A DNA stretch of 64,000 nt from Nodosilinea sp. FACHB-131 (GTDB lineage: Bacteria > Cyanobacteriota > Cyanobacteriia > Phormidesmidales > Phormidesmidaceae). The notes under the pieces are model-generated. The model searched no databases. It saw only the letters and a program-made list of their open reading frames with translations, and was not told the origin of the DNA. The stretch spans positions 1 to 64,000 of the forward strand of contig NZ_JACJOF010000013.1 in the NCBI RefSeq assembly GCF_014695395.1. The letters run 5' to 3'. The translations under genes and the position numbers were made by a program. Positions 52,041-62,085 of the stretch are shown here, piece after piece (position 1 is the first letter of the stretch; the number at the start of each line of letters is the position of its first letter).

Positions 52041-52547
52041 ATGGCGCGGCAGCGAGCGTTTTCGGGCACCCCGTGGGAAGAGCAGGTCGGCTACTGCCGG
52101 GCGCTGCGGGTGGGCCAGCAGATTTTTGTCTCAGGCACCGCCCCCAGCGATGGTCAGGGAAGCACCTTTGCCCCCGGCGACGCCTATGCCCAAACCAAGC
52201 GCTGCTTTGAGATTATTCAGCAAGCTTTAGTAGAACTGGATGCCGACCTCAGCGATGTGGTGCGCACCCGCATCTACATCACCGACATGAGCCGCTGGAA
52301 AGAGGTTGCCCAGGCCCACTATGAGCTGTTTGCCGACCATCCGCCGGTCAACACCACCGTCGAGATTCCCACCCTGATGAACCCCGACATGCTGGTGGAA
52401 ATCGAGGTCGAGGCTCTGTGCGAAGCAGCCCCGCCCCAGCCGCCACCGGTCAGCCGACCCCAGAACATGATTTTGGGCCGCCCAATTCAACGGTCTGGCC
52501 TACCGCCAACTACAGGGTCAGATTTGGACGAAGGCTGTCTCGACTAA
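52041..52547 (+). CDS. RidA/YjgF-family protein
   Basis: A 168-residue protein. The RidA core covers about 8-130: PWEEQVGYCRALRVGQQIFVSGTAPSDG, LSDVVRTRIYITDMSRWKEVAQAHYELF, PPVNTTVEIPTLMNPDMLVEIEVEAL. The Arg in VVRTRIYI corresponds to the substrate-binding Arg of imine deaminases, and E123 is conserved. The Pro-rich 35-residue tail is extra. Family members hydrolyse reactive enamines/imines. Confidence 0.9.
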   Translation: MARQRAFSGTPWEEQVGYCRALRVGQQIFVSGTAPSDGQGSTFAPGDAYAQTKRCFEIIQQALVELDADLSDVVRTRIYITDMSRWKEVAQAHYELFADHPPVNTTVEIPTLMNPDMLVEIEVEALCEAAPPQPPPVSRPQNMILGRPIQRSGLPPTTGSDLDEGCLD

Positions 52548-52654
52548 GCGTTTGCCAACCTGATTGTGACGGGCTGGGTGGATTCGGGTTTAAGGGAAAA
52601 GGTGTCAGGTATAAGGTGATGCCTGTCATCCTTGGTTTAGTGAAGTACGGACCC

Positions 52655-54076
52655 CTAATCGTCGTAAGCAACGGGAATGCGCCCCTGTTTGGCGGCGGTT
52701 ACCAGGCGATCGTAGTCGTGCTCAGTTTGGTCGGCGTAGGCTTCAGCGAAGAGAACCAGGGCATCGGCTAACGCGTCGCCTTTGCCGATGTAGCCCGCTA
52801 GCATGGCGGCATCGCCCGACTTAGCGTGGGCCAGCGCCAAAGCCCAGCCGCAGAGGGTGCAGTAGTCGGGCAATCTTGACACCTGAAACTTGTCGGGTTC
52901 GAGCTTAAAGCCACCTTTCATGTCGCGCAGTTGGCGAATGTAGTAATGGGTGTCGTTGTGGCTGCCCCAGCCCAGAAAAATATCGGGAGACCCCTGAATC
53001 AACTTCTGCCCAATCACCACCCGCCGCCCCTGGTGGTCGTCGGGCAATCGATGGTCACATCGCGCCGAGGAGTAGGAGGCCAGCGCTGAGGGCTGGGCTT
53101 CTTTGACCTGCAAGAACAGTGGATCGCTGGCGTCTTTTCCCTCCAAATAAAGCACCCAGCAACGGGTGCCCACACTACCTACTCCCACAACTTTACGGGC
53201 CACATCCAGCAGTCGGTAGCGTGACAGCAAAAAGCGGCGATCGCCGCTCAGAGACTGCAAATAGTCTTGCAGCAGCGTCTCTACGGCAGATACTACCGTG
53301 GGGCCATCGCTTAACGTCTCGGCCCGCACCACCAGCGGCGGCGACTCAATGATGTGGTGGCGATCGTCCACCAGGTTGGTCATTTCGTCGAGCACTTGCA
53401 GGTGGTTGCGATCGCGCGCCTTATCCAAAACTCGCTGGGCATACTTCTCAGCGCTGTCGGGCAGTTTTTCGAGCAGCTCGGCATCGGTAATGTTGTCGTA
53501 CCACAGCTCAAGGTAAGGCAGGTCAGCGTAGATGGCCAAGTGCTGACGGTAGGATTCGATCGCCGCTCGCACTGAGTTTTGGCAAAGGGGGCGATCGCCC
53601 CCCAAATACCGCCCCGCCACCACAATGCTGGCCACTAAGCGCTTCAGATCCCACTCCCAGGGGCCGGGGTAGGTTTCGTCAAAATCGTTGATGGCAAAGA
53701 CTAGGTTGCGCTCAGCCGAGGCAAACACGCCAAAGTTAGACACATGCATGTCGCCACAGGCCTGCACCTCAATGCCGGTGGTCGGCGCCGGGGCAATATC
53801 GGCCATCATTACCGCCGCCGAGCCCCGCAAAAAAGCAAAGGGCGACGCCAACATCCGCCCATAGCGCAGCGGCACCAGGGATTGCAGGCGCGTAGTCGCC
53901 TCGGCCTGGAGCAGGTCTACCGGGTCAGGGCGATTGGCAGGAGGCCGATATTCACCCAGGTCAGAGCGCTTTACCCGCTGCCGCAAAACCTTGCCCGCTG
54001 CCATGCGATCGGCCACCGACTGAGGTATATCGGGATCAGCAACTGGGCTAGAGGCCGGTTCGTGAGCGGCAACCAT
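52655..54076 (-). CDS. DUF2252 family protein
   Basis: A 473-residue protein from MVAAHEPASSPV; the frame is open 113 codons upstream, but there it overlaps the SGNH gene and is not protein-like. Conserved DUF2252 segments are RMLASPFAFLRGSAAVMMAD, ACGDMHVSNFGVFASAERNLVFAINDFDETYPGPWEWDLKRL, GVGSVGTRCWVLYLEG and HDYDRLV near the end. The GD-x-H-x-x-N and DFDE motifs recall aminoglycoside phosphotransferase/kinase-like folds. The substrate is unknown. Confidence 0.9.
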   Translation of the reverse strand: MVAAHEPASSPVADPDIPQSVADRMAAGKVLRQRVKRSDLGEYRPPANRPDPVDLLQAEATTRLQSLVPLRYGRMLASPFAFLRGSAAVMMADIAPAPTTGIEVQACGDMHVSNFGVFASAERNLVFAINDFDETYPGPWEWDLKRLVASIVVAGRYLGGDRPLCQNSVRAAIESYRQHLAIYADLPYLELWYDNITDAELLEKLPDSAEKYAQRVLDKARDRNHLQVLDEMTNLVDDRHHIIESPPLVVRAETLSDGPTVVSAVETLLQDYLQSLSGDRRFLLSRYRLLDVARKVVGVGSVGTRCWVLYLEGKDASDPLFLQVKEAQPSALASYSSARCDHRLPDDHQGRRVVIGQKLIQGSPDIFLGWGSHNDTHYYIRQLRDMKGGFKLEPDKFQVSRLPDYCTLCGWALALAHAKSGDAAMLAGYIGKGDALADALVLFAEAYADQTEHDYDRLVTAAKQGRIPVAYDD

Positions 54077-54105
54077 AGGAATTATGACCAGAGACGGCAG
54101 CGTAG

Positions 54106-54849
54106 CTAAGCTTGACCAACCGGCACATCGACAGCGGTTTGAAAGGCATTCCAGGTAAGAATGTCCTGCAGCAGCGCCCGGTAGCCGCCTACATTGGGGT
54201 GCAGGCCATCCACAGAAATTAGCGGTTGCCACCAGGCTTCGCCTCGGCCCATCCAGAGGTTGAGCACATCGAGATAGGGAATGTTGTGGCTGGTGCAGGC
54301 CAGACGGGTGGCTTCGCGGTAGCGCCACTGATCGCTGTGGGTGTAATACAGCACCTCTGAGAAGGGCATAGCCTGTTCGTTGACCGGTGTCATGCCGACA
54401 AACAGCACTGGGCACAGCCGTCGCGCCTGGTTTAGCAGGGCTTCCATATGCTCCTGAAACTCGTCAAAGTCGGTGCGGTTGCGGCCCAGGGTATTGCCCA
54501 CCCGCGCTGAGTCGTTGAGACCCACCGACAGCACCAGCAGATCGGGTACCCGGTTGCGCAGCTCACCTCGGTTGCGAAACTCATGGTCAAGGCGCTGTCT
54601 CACCTGACTGACCCCATCTCCCCGCACCCCAAGGTTGTAAAAAACCGCCCCCTCGCGGCCGGGAGCCATGGTCAGGCGACGCAGGCGTTCAACCCAGCCG
54701 CCACCCTCTGGGTCGCCAAAGCCGTACACCAGACTATCGCCTAGCACCAGCACCTTTTGGGGGTGGGGCTGCTTGAGAATGATCCCTGAGGTAGGAGCGA
54801 GATGGGAAGCCAGCATAGAGTAATTAATTTGGGTAATGAGCCGAACCAA
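54106..54849 (-). CDS. SGNH/GDSL-family hydrolase
   Basis: A 247-residue esterase-like protein. Block I is VLVLGDSLVYGFGDPEGGGW with the nucleophile Ser. Block II Gly is in GVRGDGVS. Block III is LLVLSVGLNDSARVG with the Asn of SGNH. Block V is VDGLHPNVGGY with Asp and His. All four catalytic positions are therefore present. It has no obvious signal peptide. The stop is 29 bases before the DUF2252 start, so the two are probably co-transcribed. Confidence 0.9.
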   Translation of the reverse strand: MVRLITQINYSMLASHLAPTSGIILKQPHPQKVLVLGDSLVYGFGDPEGGGWVERLRRLTMAPGREGAVFYNLGVRGDGVSQVRQRLDHEFRNRGELRNRVPDLLVLSVGLNDSARVGNTLGRNRTDFDEFQEHMEALLNQARRLCPVLFVGMTPVNEQAMPFSEVLYYTHSDQWRYREATRLACTSHNIPYLDVLNLWMGRGEAWWQPLISVDGLHPNVGGYRALLQDILTWNAFQTAVDVPVGQA

Positions 54850-55044
54850 TCAAACTGGACTATGGAGGGATTTGTTTTAAATTGTTTACATATTACCCTT
54901 TGAGGTACCCAGTGCTAGAGGAAAACCTTCACTTGGCCTTTACCTGGTTGGCAAAAAAGCGCGATCGCCCAAGCTTGAAACCCGCTGCTTTGCCTTAGGC
55001 TGTAGATGGCCACAACGGCCGCGCCCCGATAAACCCTGGCCCAC

Positions 55045-56235
55045 ATGAGCAGACGTATGGAGTACGGTGCAGCACATGGTAATGAACCGATCGCCAAAAG
55101 CTGGCTAGCCCGCTGGTGGGAAGGGCTTACCCCCATGGCGCAGTCAGCCCTAGTTCTGCTGGCTACCCCGCTGCTCGTACTCAACGTCTGGGCGGTGGCA
55201 GTTATTTTCGGCTACTTCCGCTCAATTTTAGTTACCGTGCTGATCGCTGGGCTGCTGGCGTTTCTGTTGAGCTACCCTATGGGTCGCCTCGAGACCCTTG
55301 GCCTTAAGCGGGGCTTAGCCTCAACCCTAGTGCTGGTCCTGGCTCTAGTCGGGTTTTCGGGCCTGGCTATTGTGGTACTGCCCTTTGTCATCGACCAGGG
55401 CCAGCAGCTGGTGGTGCGCTTGCCCGACTGGTTTGACTCAGGCAAGACCCAACTCATAGTGCTCGACGGCAAGATGGCCGAATGGGGCTGGCCGATCAAT
55501 CTCGACGGGCTGATTGCTCAAACCAGCGATCGCCTCAAGCGCGAGATTCAGTCCATCGCTGGGGAAGCCCTCAATCTCACCATCAACGTGGCGGTCTTTA
55601 CCGCCAACAAGCTGCTCGACGTCGTACTGACCGTGGTGCTCACCTTCTACCTGCTTCAGCATGGCGAAGAGGTGTGGGAAGGCGTGGTGGGGCTGCTGCC
55701 GACCCGCCTCCAGCAGCCCTTCTCAGAAACCCTGCGGCAGAGCTTTCGCAACTACTTTTTAGGACAGTTCATTGTCGCCAGCTGCTTTGGCACCGCTCTG
55801 ACGATTATCTTTGGCCTGTTGAACGTGCCCTTCGGCTCCCTGTTTGGCCTCACCGTGGGGCTGCTGGCGCTAGTGCCCTTCGGCGGTACCGTCGGCGTGA
55901 TCATCGTTACCCTACTGGTGGCCCTGCGGGACATCAAAATTGCCATTCCCATGCTAATTTCTGCCGTTGTGGTGCAGCAGCTAGTCGAAAACGGCATTGC
56001 CCCCCGGGTGTTGGGCAGCGTCACCGGGTTGAACCCCTTCTGGGTCTTTATTGCCATTTTGTCCGGGGCTAGGGTTGGGGGGCTGCTGGGGGTGATTGTG
56101 GCTGTTCCCGCCGCTGTCATTATCAAAGAGGCCTTAGTGGCGCTGCGCAACTCCCGTCAGCTCGTTCCCGAGGCCGAAGACCCTGTTAATCCCAGCGCGG
56201 GTTCACCCCAGGCTAAAGCGGCAGCACTACCCTAA
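55045..56235 (+). CDS. AI-2E family (PerM-like) transporter
   Basis: A 396-residue membrane protein with about seven or eight spans. Typical segments are ALVLLATPLLVLNVWAVAVIFGYF at the N-terminus, a large soluble loop (about 125-190), FLGQFIVASCFGTALTIIFGLL, VPFGSLFGLTVGLLALVPFGGTVG and GLLGVIVAVPAAVIIKE. Family members export autoinducer-2 or act as Na/H or other transporters; no substrate can be assigned. The last four bases overlap the kinase gene on the other strand. Confidence 0.9.
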   Translation: MSRRMEYGAAHGNEPIAKSWLARWWEGLTPMAQSALVLLATPLLVLNVWAVAVIFGYFRSILVTVLIAGLLAFLLSYPMGRLETLGLKRGLASTLVLVLALVGFSGLAIVVLPFVIDQGQQLVVRLPDWFDSGKTQLIVLDGKMAEWGWPINLDGLIAQTSDRLKREIQSIAGEALNLTINVAVFTANKLLDVVLTVVLTFYLLQHGEEVWEGVVGLLPTRLQQPFSETLRQSFRNYFLGQFIVASCFGTALTIIFGLLNVPFGSLFGLTVGLLALVPFGGTVGVIIVTLLVALRDIKIAIPMLISAVVVQQLVENGIAPRVLGSVTGLNPFWVFIAILSGARVGGLLGVIVAVPAAVIIKEALVALRNSRQLVPEAEDPVNPSAGSPQAKAAALP

Positions 56236-57824
56236 AGAACGCCACGGCGACCGTTGGGCATGACCGTGGACCAGTTGGTGCGAGCTGACGCCAGCTGGTC
56301 AGCAGAAATTAGCGCTCCCGTCAGGTCAGCTCCGCAGAGGTTGGCCCCCCGCAGGTTAGCGTTTGACAGACAGGCGTGAGCAAGGTTAGCTCCTCGCAGA
56401 TCGGCCCCCTCCAGATTGGCATAGTGGAAGTAAGCCTTGATCAACTTGGCGTTGCGCAAGGTTGCTTTGCATAGGTTGGCGCGGCCAAAGTTGGCGTTGC
56501 TCAGATCAGAGCCTTGGAAGTTGGCGCTGGGCAGTTTTGATTGATTAAAGTTAGCTTCAATCAGCAGGGTGCGCTGTAGATCGAGGTCTTTGAAGGTTTG
56601 CAGCGAAAAGTCGCGTCGACCTTTGGCGTACTTTTGCTTAACATCTTCGGCAGACAGTGCCGCAGCAGCGGGAGTAGCTTTGCGCGGTGTGGGCGATCCG
56701 TTTTGAGTTGGCACCAAGGGAGCCATGCTCTTGGCCCCCGAATGCGATCGCTCGCGCCGAGCTCGAATCGCTGCCGCCATACGAGACGACGGAGAACCAC
56801 CCCCTGAGTTACTGATAGCGGCATGGGGTGAGGGCCCACTCAGCGGCCCATGGCCATTGCTGTACCCGCTGGTGGCCGACCCCAGTGAGGTGGGAAACGC
56901 CATGTTCTGAGCTAGGCTTTCCATGTAGGGTTCGAGGTCTAGGTCGCGGTGGATGGCCTCCACAGTTTGGTAGCGATGCTTGACTGAGATCTCTAACATC
57001 TTTTCCAGCACGCCAGCAAAGTGGTCGCTAATGTGCACATGCTCACGCCACAGCAGTTCCCCATTGTTGGGGTCGTAGTTGAGATCTTTAGGTGCTCTAG
57101 CCGATAGTAAATAAATGCAGGTCACCCCCAGGGCGTAGATGTCGCTGGCGTAGACGGGGCGCATGGCCATCTGCTCCGGGGGCGCGTAGCCGGGAGTGCC
57201 AATGGCATAGGCGGTGAGAGCTGTCTGGTCAGAGCTAGCGGCCTGGGCTGGGTTGACTTTGTCTTTTACGGCCCCAAAGTCAATTAGCACCAGTTTTTTA
57301 TCCTGGTCGCGACGAATGATGTTGGCGGGTTTAATATCGCGGTGAATGACGTGGTTGTCGTGGACGTACTGCACCATCGCCAAGATTTCGCTGAGGAACT
57401 GCTTGACTCCAGCCTCAGTGAAGGGGCCACCGCGTTTGACCTCCTGCTGTAGGGTGAGGCCATTGATATATTCCTGTACCAGAAAAAACTCTTGCTCGCT
57501 CTCGAAGTAGTCAAGCAGGCGGGGTAATTGGGGATGGTTGCCGATCATCCCTAGGATCTTGGCTTCCCGTTTGAACAGATCTCGTGCCATCTCAAGCACG
57601 TGGGGCGCTTCAGCGGAGGGGCGCAGCTGTTTGATGACGCAGGGGGGCTTGCCAGGCAGCAGCTCATCGCGAGCCAGAAAGGTGGCCCCAAAGCCACCCT
57701 GGCCCAGGGCACGAATCATTCGGTAGCGGCCCCGTAGCAGTAGCTCTGCCCCACACGTTTGACATTGGTTAACCGTGGGGGGGTTCTTAGGCTTAGAACA
57801 ATCAGGGTTGATGCAGTAGCTCAT
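56232..57824 (-). CDS. Ser/Thr protein kinase with pentapeptide repeats (SpkB-like)
   Basis: A 530-residue kinase. The N-terminus MSYCINPDCSKPKNPPTVNQCQTCG is a short Cys motif (CxxxxC...CxxC). The kinase domain (about 33-300) has GQGGFGATF, Lys in CVIKQL, HRDIKPANI, DFGAVKD, and APE as YAPPEQ. A Ser/Gly-rich linker (about 315-395) precedes about ten pentapeptide units (about 405-505; ANFQGSDLSNANFGRANLCK). Synechocystis SpkB has this same layout and is linked to oxidative stress. The pentapeptide helix probably handles a protein partner. Confidence 0.9.
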   Translation of the reverse strand: MSYCINPDCSKPKNPPTVNQCQTCGAELLLRGRYRMIRALGQGGFGATFLARDELLPGKPPCVIKQLRPSAEAPHVLEMARDLFKREAKILGMIGNHPQLPRLLDYFESEQEFFLVQEYINGLTLQQEVKRGGPFTEAGVKQFLSEILAMVQYVHDNHVIHRDIKPANIIRRDQDKKLVLIDFGAVKDKVNPAQAASSDQTALTAYAIGTPGYAPPEQMAMRPVYASDIYALGVTCIYLLSARAPKDLNYDPNNGELLWREHVHISDHFAGVLEKMLEISVKHRYQTVEAIHRDLDLEPYMESLAQNMAFPTSLGSATSGYSNGHGPLSGPSPHAAISNSGGGSPSSRMAAAIRARRERSHSGAKSMAPLVPTQNGSPTPRKATPAAAALSAEDVKQKYAKGRRDFSLQTFKDLDLQRTLLIEANFNQSKLPSANFQGSDLSNANFGRANLCKATLRNAKLIKAYFHYANLEGADLRGANLAHACLSNANLRGANLCGADLTGALISADQLASARTNWSTVMPNGRRGVL

Positions 57825-57939
57825 GCGGCCCAGAATGGTGGGTATCTAGACGGGCCCGAAGGCCACGGCAAGCGGTGGTTAGCCAGCAGCGGGGCAGTAA
57901 CAGGGCAGCCCTAAGGCCGCGATGGTGGCAGTTGTGGGG

Positions 57940-57996
57940 ACCGACCCCTCTCGGTAATGCCACATTACCCCAATTATTCCCTGTTTCAGAGAGGGG
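57940..57996. promoter_or_regulatory. nested hairpins in the spkB-like/pheT divergent region
   Basis: CCCCTCTC (57945-57952) pairs with GAGAGGGG (57989-57996) and encloses GGTAATG-CCA-CATTACC (57953-57969). A competing stem ACCGA (57940-57944) with TCGGT (57951-57955) would exclude the first two. The set lies about 115-170 bases before the kinase start and 210-270 before pheT. Mutually exclusive stems are the layout of an attenuator or leader; no riboswitch class fits. Confidence 0.4.
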
Positions 57997-58207
57997 TTAT
58001 AGCATTCACCTACGGGGATATATACTTCTGCCCAAAATCTAGGGGAAATGTAAAAAGTCGATAAACCCCTGCTTCCCATTCTCAATAGTGAGTCAGGTAT
58101 ACAGTAGAGCACTGGGGTCCTTGGGTAGATGCAATGCCCACAGGGTAGAATGTTTGGGCAATAAACCACAGCATTCTAGATTTTCTAACGGTCAAGACAG
58201 CTCCACC

Positions 58208-60646
58208 ATGCGCATATCTCTAAACTGGCTCAATGAATACGTCAATGTCCAGCTTTCTGCCCAAGAGCTAGCCGATGCCCTAACCATGGCCGGGTTTGAG
58301 GTCGAAGACATTGAAGATAGACGCACTTGGGCCGATGGCGTGGTGGTTGGCCGAGTCGTAGAGCGCACCCCGCACCCCGATGCCGACAAGCTCAGCGTCT
58401 GCCGAGTCGACATTGGCCAGGCCGATAGTTCAACTATAGTGTGCGGGGCTGCCAACGTGCGAGCCGACATCTACGTGGCGGTGGCTACTGTAGACACCTA
58501 CCTGCCGGTGGTAGATCTGACCATCAAGCCCCGCAAGCTGCGCGGCGTGCCCTCGGCGGGCATGATCTGCTCCCTGGCAGAGTTGGGGCTGGCGAAGGAG
58601 TCTGAGGGCATTCATATTTTTGCGGCCGACAGTCTGAAGTTGGGGCAGGACGTGCGCCCTCTGCTCGGTCTAGACGACGTGATTCTCGATGTCACCTCGA
58701 CCGCTAACCGGGCTGATGCCCTCAGCATGGTGGGCATTGCCCGCGAAGTGGCGGCAATTACGGGGGCCACGCTGCACCTGCCGGTCACCCAAGCGCCCGC
58801 AATACCGAAAAGCGCCACGGCTCCAGAGATTGCCCTTCCCGACGAGAAAGCCTGTCCGATCTACATCGGCACGGTGCTAGAGAACATTGCCCTCGGTCCT
58901 TCGCCCCAGTGGTTGCAGCAGCGGCTGGTGGCGGCAGGCACTCGTCCGATCAACAATGTGGTAGATGTCACGAACTACGTGCTGCTGGAGTGGGGCCAGC
59001 CGCTGCATGCCTTTGACCGCGATCGCCTGCTGACCACTGGAGACGCCCTCAACCTCGGCGTGCGCTACGCTCAGCCCGGTGAAACCCTGGTGACTCTGGA
59101 TAGCCAAAAGCGCCAGCTTCAGCCCGAGACTCTATTAATTACGGCCAACGACCAGCCCGTGGCCCTAGCGGGGGTGATGGGCGGTGAAGCCACTGAGGTC
59201 CACGACGGCACCCAAGCGGTAATGTTAGAGGCCGCCTTTTTTGACGCGGCAGCGATTCGCAAGTCGGCCCGCAGCCAAGGGTTGCGCACTGAGGCTTCGG
59301 CTCGCTACGAGCGCGGTGTGAACCCGGCGGAGCTGGGGTTAGCCTGCGATCGCGCCCTCCAACTGCTGCAAGAACTGGCTGGAGCTACCGTCGTGGCTCA
59401 GACTATCGGCACCACTTCCCTGGGGGCGGCCATTCCCGAGCGGGTGATTACCCTACGACTGAGCCGGGTGACCCAACTGCTGGGCCAAGTCATCAACCTG
59501 GGCGACCAGCCCCAAGACCTGCCGCCTGAAACCATTCAAACGCTGCTGGAAACCTTGGGCTGCCAAGTAGCCCCGACCGACGAGGCAGGCGTGTGGGCTG
59601 TCACGGTGCCTCCCTACCGCTACCGTGACCTGGAGCGGGAGGTCGATTTGATTGAAGAAGTGGCCCGCCTCTATGGCTACAACCACTTTGCCGATACCCT
59701 GCCCCAAAAGGCGATCGGCGGCTTTTTATCGGTGGAGGCGGCCCTGCGCCGCAGGCTGCGGGAGACGTTTCGGGCAGCTGGGCTGACGGAGCTGCTGCAC
59801 TACTCGCTGACTAAGTCGGTTAGCGATCGCCAGGTCACCCTTGCCAACCCGCTTTTTCCTGAATATTCGGCCCTGCGCCAAGATTTGGTGGACGGGCTGA
59901 TCGACGCCTACGAATTTAACCTCAACCAGGGTAACGGCCCCCTCAACGGCTTTGAGATCGGCCATATCTTTTGGCAGGATGAGGCAGGCATTCATGAAGC
60001 TGAGGCCTTGGGCGGCATTGTCGGCGGCGATGGGCGATCGAGCCAGTGGGTTACCAGTGGTCAAGATCGGCCCCTCACCTGGTACGAGGCCAAAGGTATT
60101 CTCGACGGCGTCTTTAGCCGCTTGGGCCTGACGGTTGACTACCGCGCCGACAGCACCGATCCGCGCTTTCACCCCGGTCGCACCGCATCGCTGTGGGTGC
60201 GGGGGCGGTTAGAGCTGGGTCGCTTTGGCCAGCTCCATCCCCAGCTGCGCCAGCAGCGGCAGCTACCCGCCGAGGTGTATGTATTTCAGCTCAACTGGTC
60301 GGCGTTGGAGACCTGCCTGGTGCCAGTGCTGCAAAAGTCGGTGAAGTTTGCCGCTTATTCTACGTTTCCGGCCAGCGATCGCGACCTGGCTTTCTACGCC
60401 CCGCTAGAGACCACTGTCGCCGACCTAACAACAACCATGGCCAAAGCTGGGGGCAAACTGCTGGAGTCGGTCGCCCTATTCGACGAATACCGAGGTGAAA
60501 GCGTCCCCCAAGGGCAGCGCAGCTTGGCCTTTCGTCTGGTCTACCGCTCCCCTGATCAAACCCTCACCGATGAAACAGTAGACCCAGTTCACAAAAAGGT
60601 GCGCGCCGCTTTAGAAAAACAGTTTGGAGTAACCTTGCGGAGCTAG
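58208..60646 (+). CDS. pheT: phenylalanyl-tRNA synthetase, beta subunit
   Basis: An 812-residue enzyme from [25 protein letters not shown], the standard PheT start; 40 in-frame upstream codons are rejected for that reason. Domains: tRNA-binding OB (about 40-150, [21 protein letters not shown]), B3/B4 (about 205-390, [25 protein letters not shown]), B5 (about 395-480), core, and C-terminal FDX-ACB (about 715-812, [15 protein letters not shown]). It forms alpha2beta2 with PheS, which is not in the window. Confidence 0.97.
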   Translation: MRISLNWLNEYVNVQLSAQELADALTMAGFEVEDIEDRRTWADGVVVGRVVERTPHPDADKLSVCRVDIGQADSSTIVCGAANVRADIYVAVATVDTYLPVVDLTIKPRKLRGVPSAGMICSLAELGLAKESEGIHIFAADSLKLGQDVRPLLGLDDVILDVTSTANRADALSMVGIAREVAAITGATLHLPVTQAPAIPKSATAPEIALPDEKACPIYIGTVLENIALGPSPQWLQQRLVAAGTRPINNVVDVTNYVLLEWGQPLHAFDRDRLLTTGDALNLGVRYAQPGETLVTLDSQKRQLQPETLLITANDQPVALAGVMGGEATEVHDGTQAVMLEAAFFDAAAIRKSARSQGLRTEASARYERGVNPAELGLACDRALQLLQELAGATVVAQTIGTTSLGAAIPERVITLRLSRVTQLLGQVINLGDQPQDLPPETIQTLLETLGCQVAPTDEAGVWAVTVPPYRYRDLEREVDLIEEVARLYGYNHFADTLPQKAIGGFLSVEAALRRRLRETFRAAGLTELLHYSLTKSVSDRQVTLANPLFPEYSALRQDLVDGLIDAYEFNLNQGNGPLNGFEIGHIFWQDEAGIHEAEALGGIVGGDGRSSQWVTSGQDRPLTWYEAKGILDGVFSRLGLTVDYRADSTDPRFHPGRTASLWVRGRLELGRFGQLHPQLRQQRQLPAEVYVFQLNWSALETCLVPVLQKSVKFAAYSTFPASDRDLAFYAPLETTVADLTTTMAKAGGKLLESVALFDEYRGESVPQGQRSLAFRLVYRSPDQTLTDETVDPVHKKVRAALEKQFGVTLRS

Positions 60647-60666
60647 CCTCAGCCTGGGTATGGCCG

Positions 60667-62004
60667 TTACGGGTGTTGCGATCGCAGCACTCGCCACAAA
60701 GTTTGAGGCTGAAACAAGCTGGTGGGGGGTGCCATCATATTCATTACCTTGAGAAAAGCCGCTCCGATCAAGGGGTCACGGTGGGAGGCCCGGTTGACGC
60801 AGGTGACGTAGGCGTTAATCAACGTTGTGCCTGGGGATTTTTTACCCTGGGTTTCTGGATAGCGAAAGTCTTCGGCTACTGCGGTTTGCCACGGAATATC
60901 GATCAGCTCAGCGGCACGCCTAAAGAATTTGCGCGCAATGCCCTGCAATGGGTCGCCCTGGTGGTGCAGTAGCCCATCTAGCGCCTCTGCCTGTAGGGCC
61001 GCTGTGGTCATGCCCTGTCCATAGAGCGGGTTGAAGCAGCAAACTGCATCGCCCAGCACCAGATACCCCGCGGGAAAGCGTTTGAGCTGCTCGTAGTGGC
61101 GGCGCAGGCTGGCGGCAAAGTTGTAGTTATAAACCGCCGAAAGCGGCTCACTGTGGCTGACAATGGCGGCAATATCTGGAGCTGGCAAGCTTTGAGAAAA
61201 GGAGAGAAAGCCCGCTGTATCGGTGGGAGCGGGGGCACCCTGGCGACCGCAGAGGGTAACAATCCAACGCTCGTCTTCGATGGGAAGTGCAATGCCGCCT
61301 CGCTTTTCCTGCGGCCCAGTGGGAGTAATAAAAATCCAGTTGCTGGGCTGGCTGTCGGCAGCTCGGCGATAGATCTGGGTGGCGTAGCTGGTGTGGCAGA
61401 CTACCTTGCTTTTGGGCGGGGGACTGTAGCCGAGTTCTGTTAGCCACTGGGGCGATCGCGATCCGCGCCCGGTAGCATCCACAGTCAGATCGGCATACTG
61501 GGTTTCAGGCTGAGCACTGGTGCCTGAACGAGTAAACTGTACCCCTGAAATTCGCTGCCCCTCCTCGCTGATCAGCAGCTGATGAACACGACAGCCATCG
61601 AGCACGGTGACGTTGGGCAAAGCCACCACCTGCTGGCGAACCTGCCACTCCAGGAATGGTCGGCTAGCGATGACGCAGTCTTGACCAAATTCAAAGGGTA
61701 GGCGATAGCCGCCGTCGCAATACCAGCGCATGGTGCGCCCCATATCGGTAACCGTCGCCCCACCGCTGCGGAGGGCATCCACCAGAGTTGGGAAATAGCT
61801 GGCCAGGCTCTGCAAGCCACGGCCCAACAGCCCGTGGAGATGATTGGCCTGGGGCTGTCCAGGGCGGGCTTCGGGCTGGTCTCTCAAGCGATCGCGCTCA
61901 AAGAGGGTGACCTGGGCAAAGTGGTCGCTGAGCACCCGAGCCGTCAGCAACCCTGCTATGCTGCCGCCAATGACAATTGCGTTTCGACCTAAGCGGTGCT
62001 CCAT
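60667..62004 (-). CDS. FAD-dependent monooxygenase/oxidoreductase
   Basis: A 446-residue flavoprotein from MEHRLGRNAIVIGGSIAG. The N-terminal FAD-binding Rossmann motif is GGSIAGLLTARVL with acidic LFERDRL. A second FAD motif is LVLGDAVCCFNPLYGQGMTTA, the D-x-x-x-x-x-P motif of PHBH-like hydroxylases. VDATGRGSRSPQWL is also typical. The C-terminal 80 residues are helical. Cyanobacterial relatives are of unknown substrate (geranylgeranyl-reductase-like and aromatic hydroxylase-like groups are both near). The 3' end is 20 bases from pheT, convergent. Confidence 0.88.
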   Translation of the reverse strand: MEHRLGRNAIVIGGSIAGLLTARVLSDHFAQVTLFERDRLRDQPEARPGQPQANHLHGLLGRGLQSLASYFPTLVDALRSGGATVTDMGRTMRWYCDGGYRLPFEFGQDCVIASRPFLEWQVRQQVVALPNVTVLDGCRVHQLLISEEGQRISGVQFTRSGTSAQPETQYADLTVDATGRGSRSPQWLTELGYSPPPKSKVVCHTSYATQIYRRAADSQPSNWIFITPTGPQEKRGGIALPIEDERWIVTLCGRQGAPAPTDTAGFLSFSQSLPAPDIAAIVSHSEPLSAVYNYNFAASLRRHYEQLKRFPAGYLVLGDAVCCFNPLYGQGMTTAALQAEALDGLLHHQGDPLQGIARKFFRRAAELIDIPWQTAVAEDFRYPETQGKKSPGTTLINAYVTCVNRASHRDPLIGAAFLKVMNMMAPPTSLFQPQTLWRVLRSQHP

Positions 62005-62085
62005 AGCGACGCTCCAGAAGCGATCGTTTAGCAGACAACTCCTAACTGCCAAAGACTAGCAGCGGTCAAGCCCTCTGCCCTTAGC

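Noticed and set aside
58088-58207. Longer pheT start 40 codons upstream
   Set aside because: PheT proteins begin at M-R/K-I-S-L-x-W-L; the upstream residues are not protein-like.
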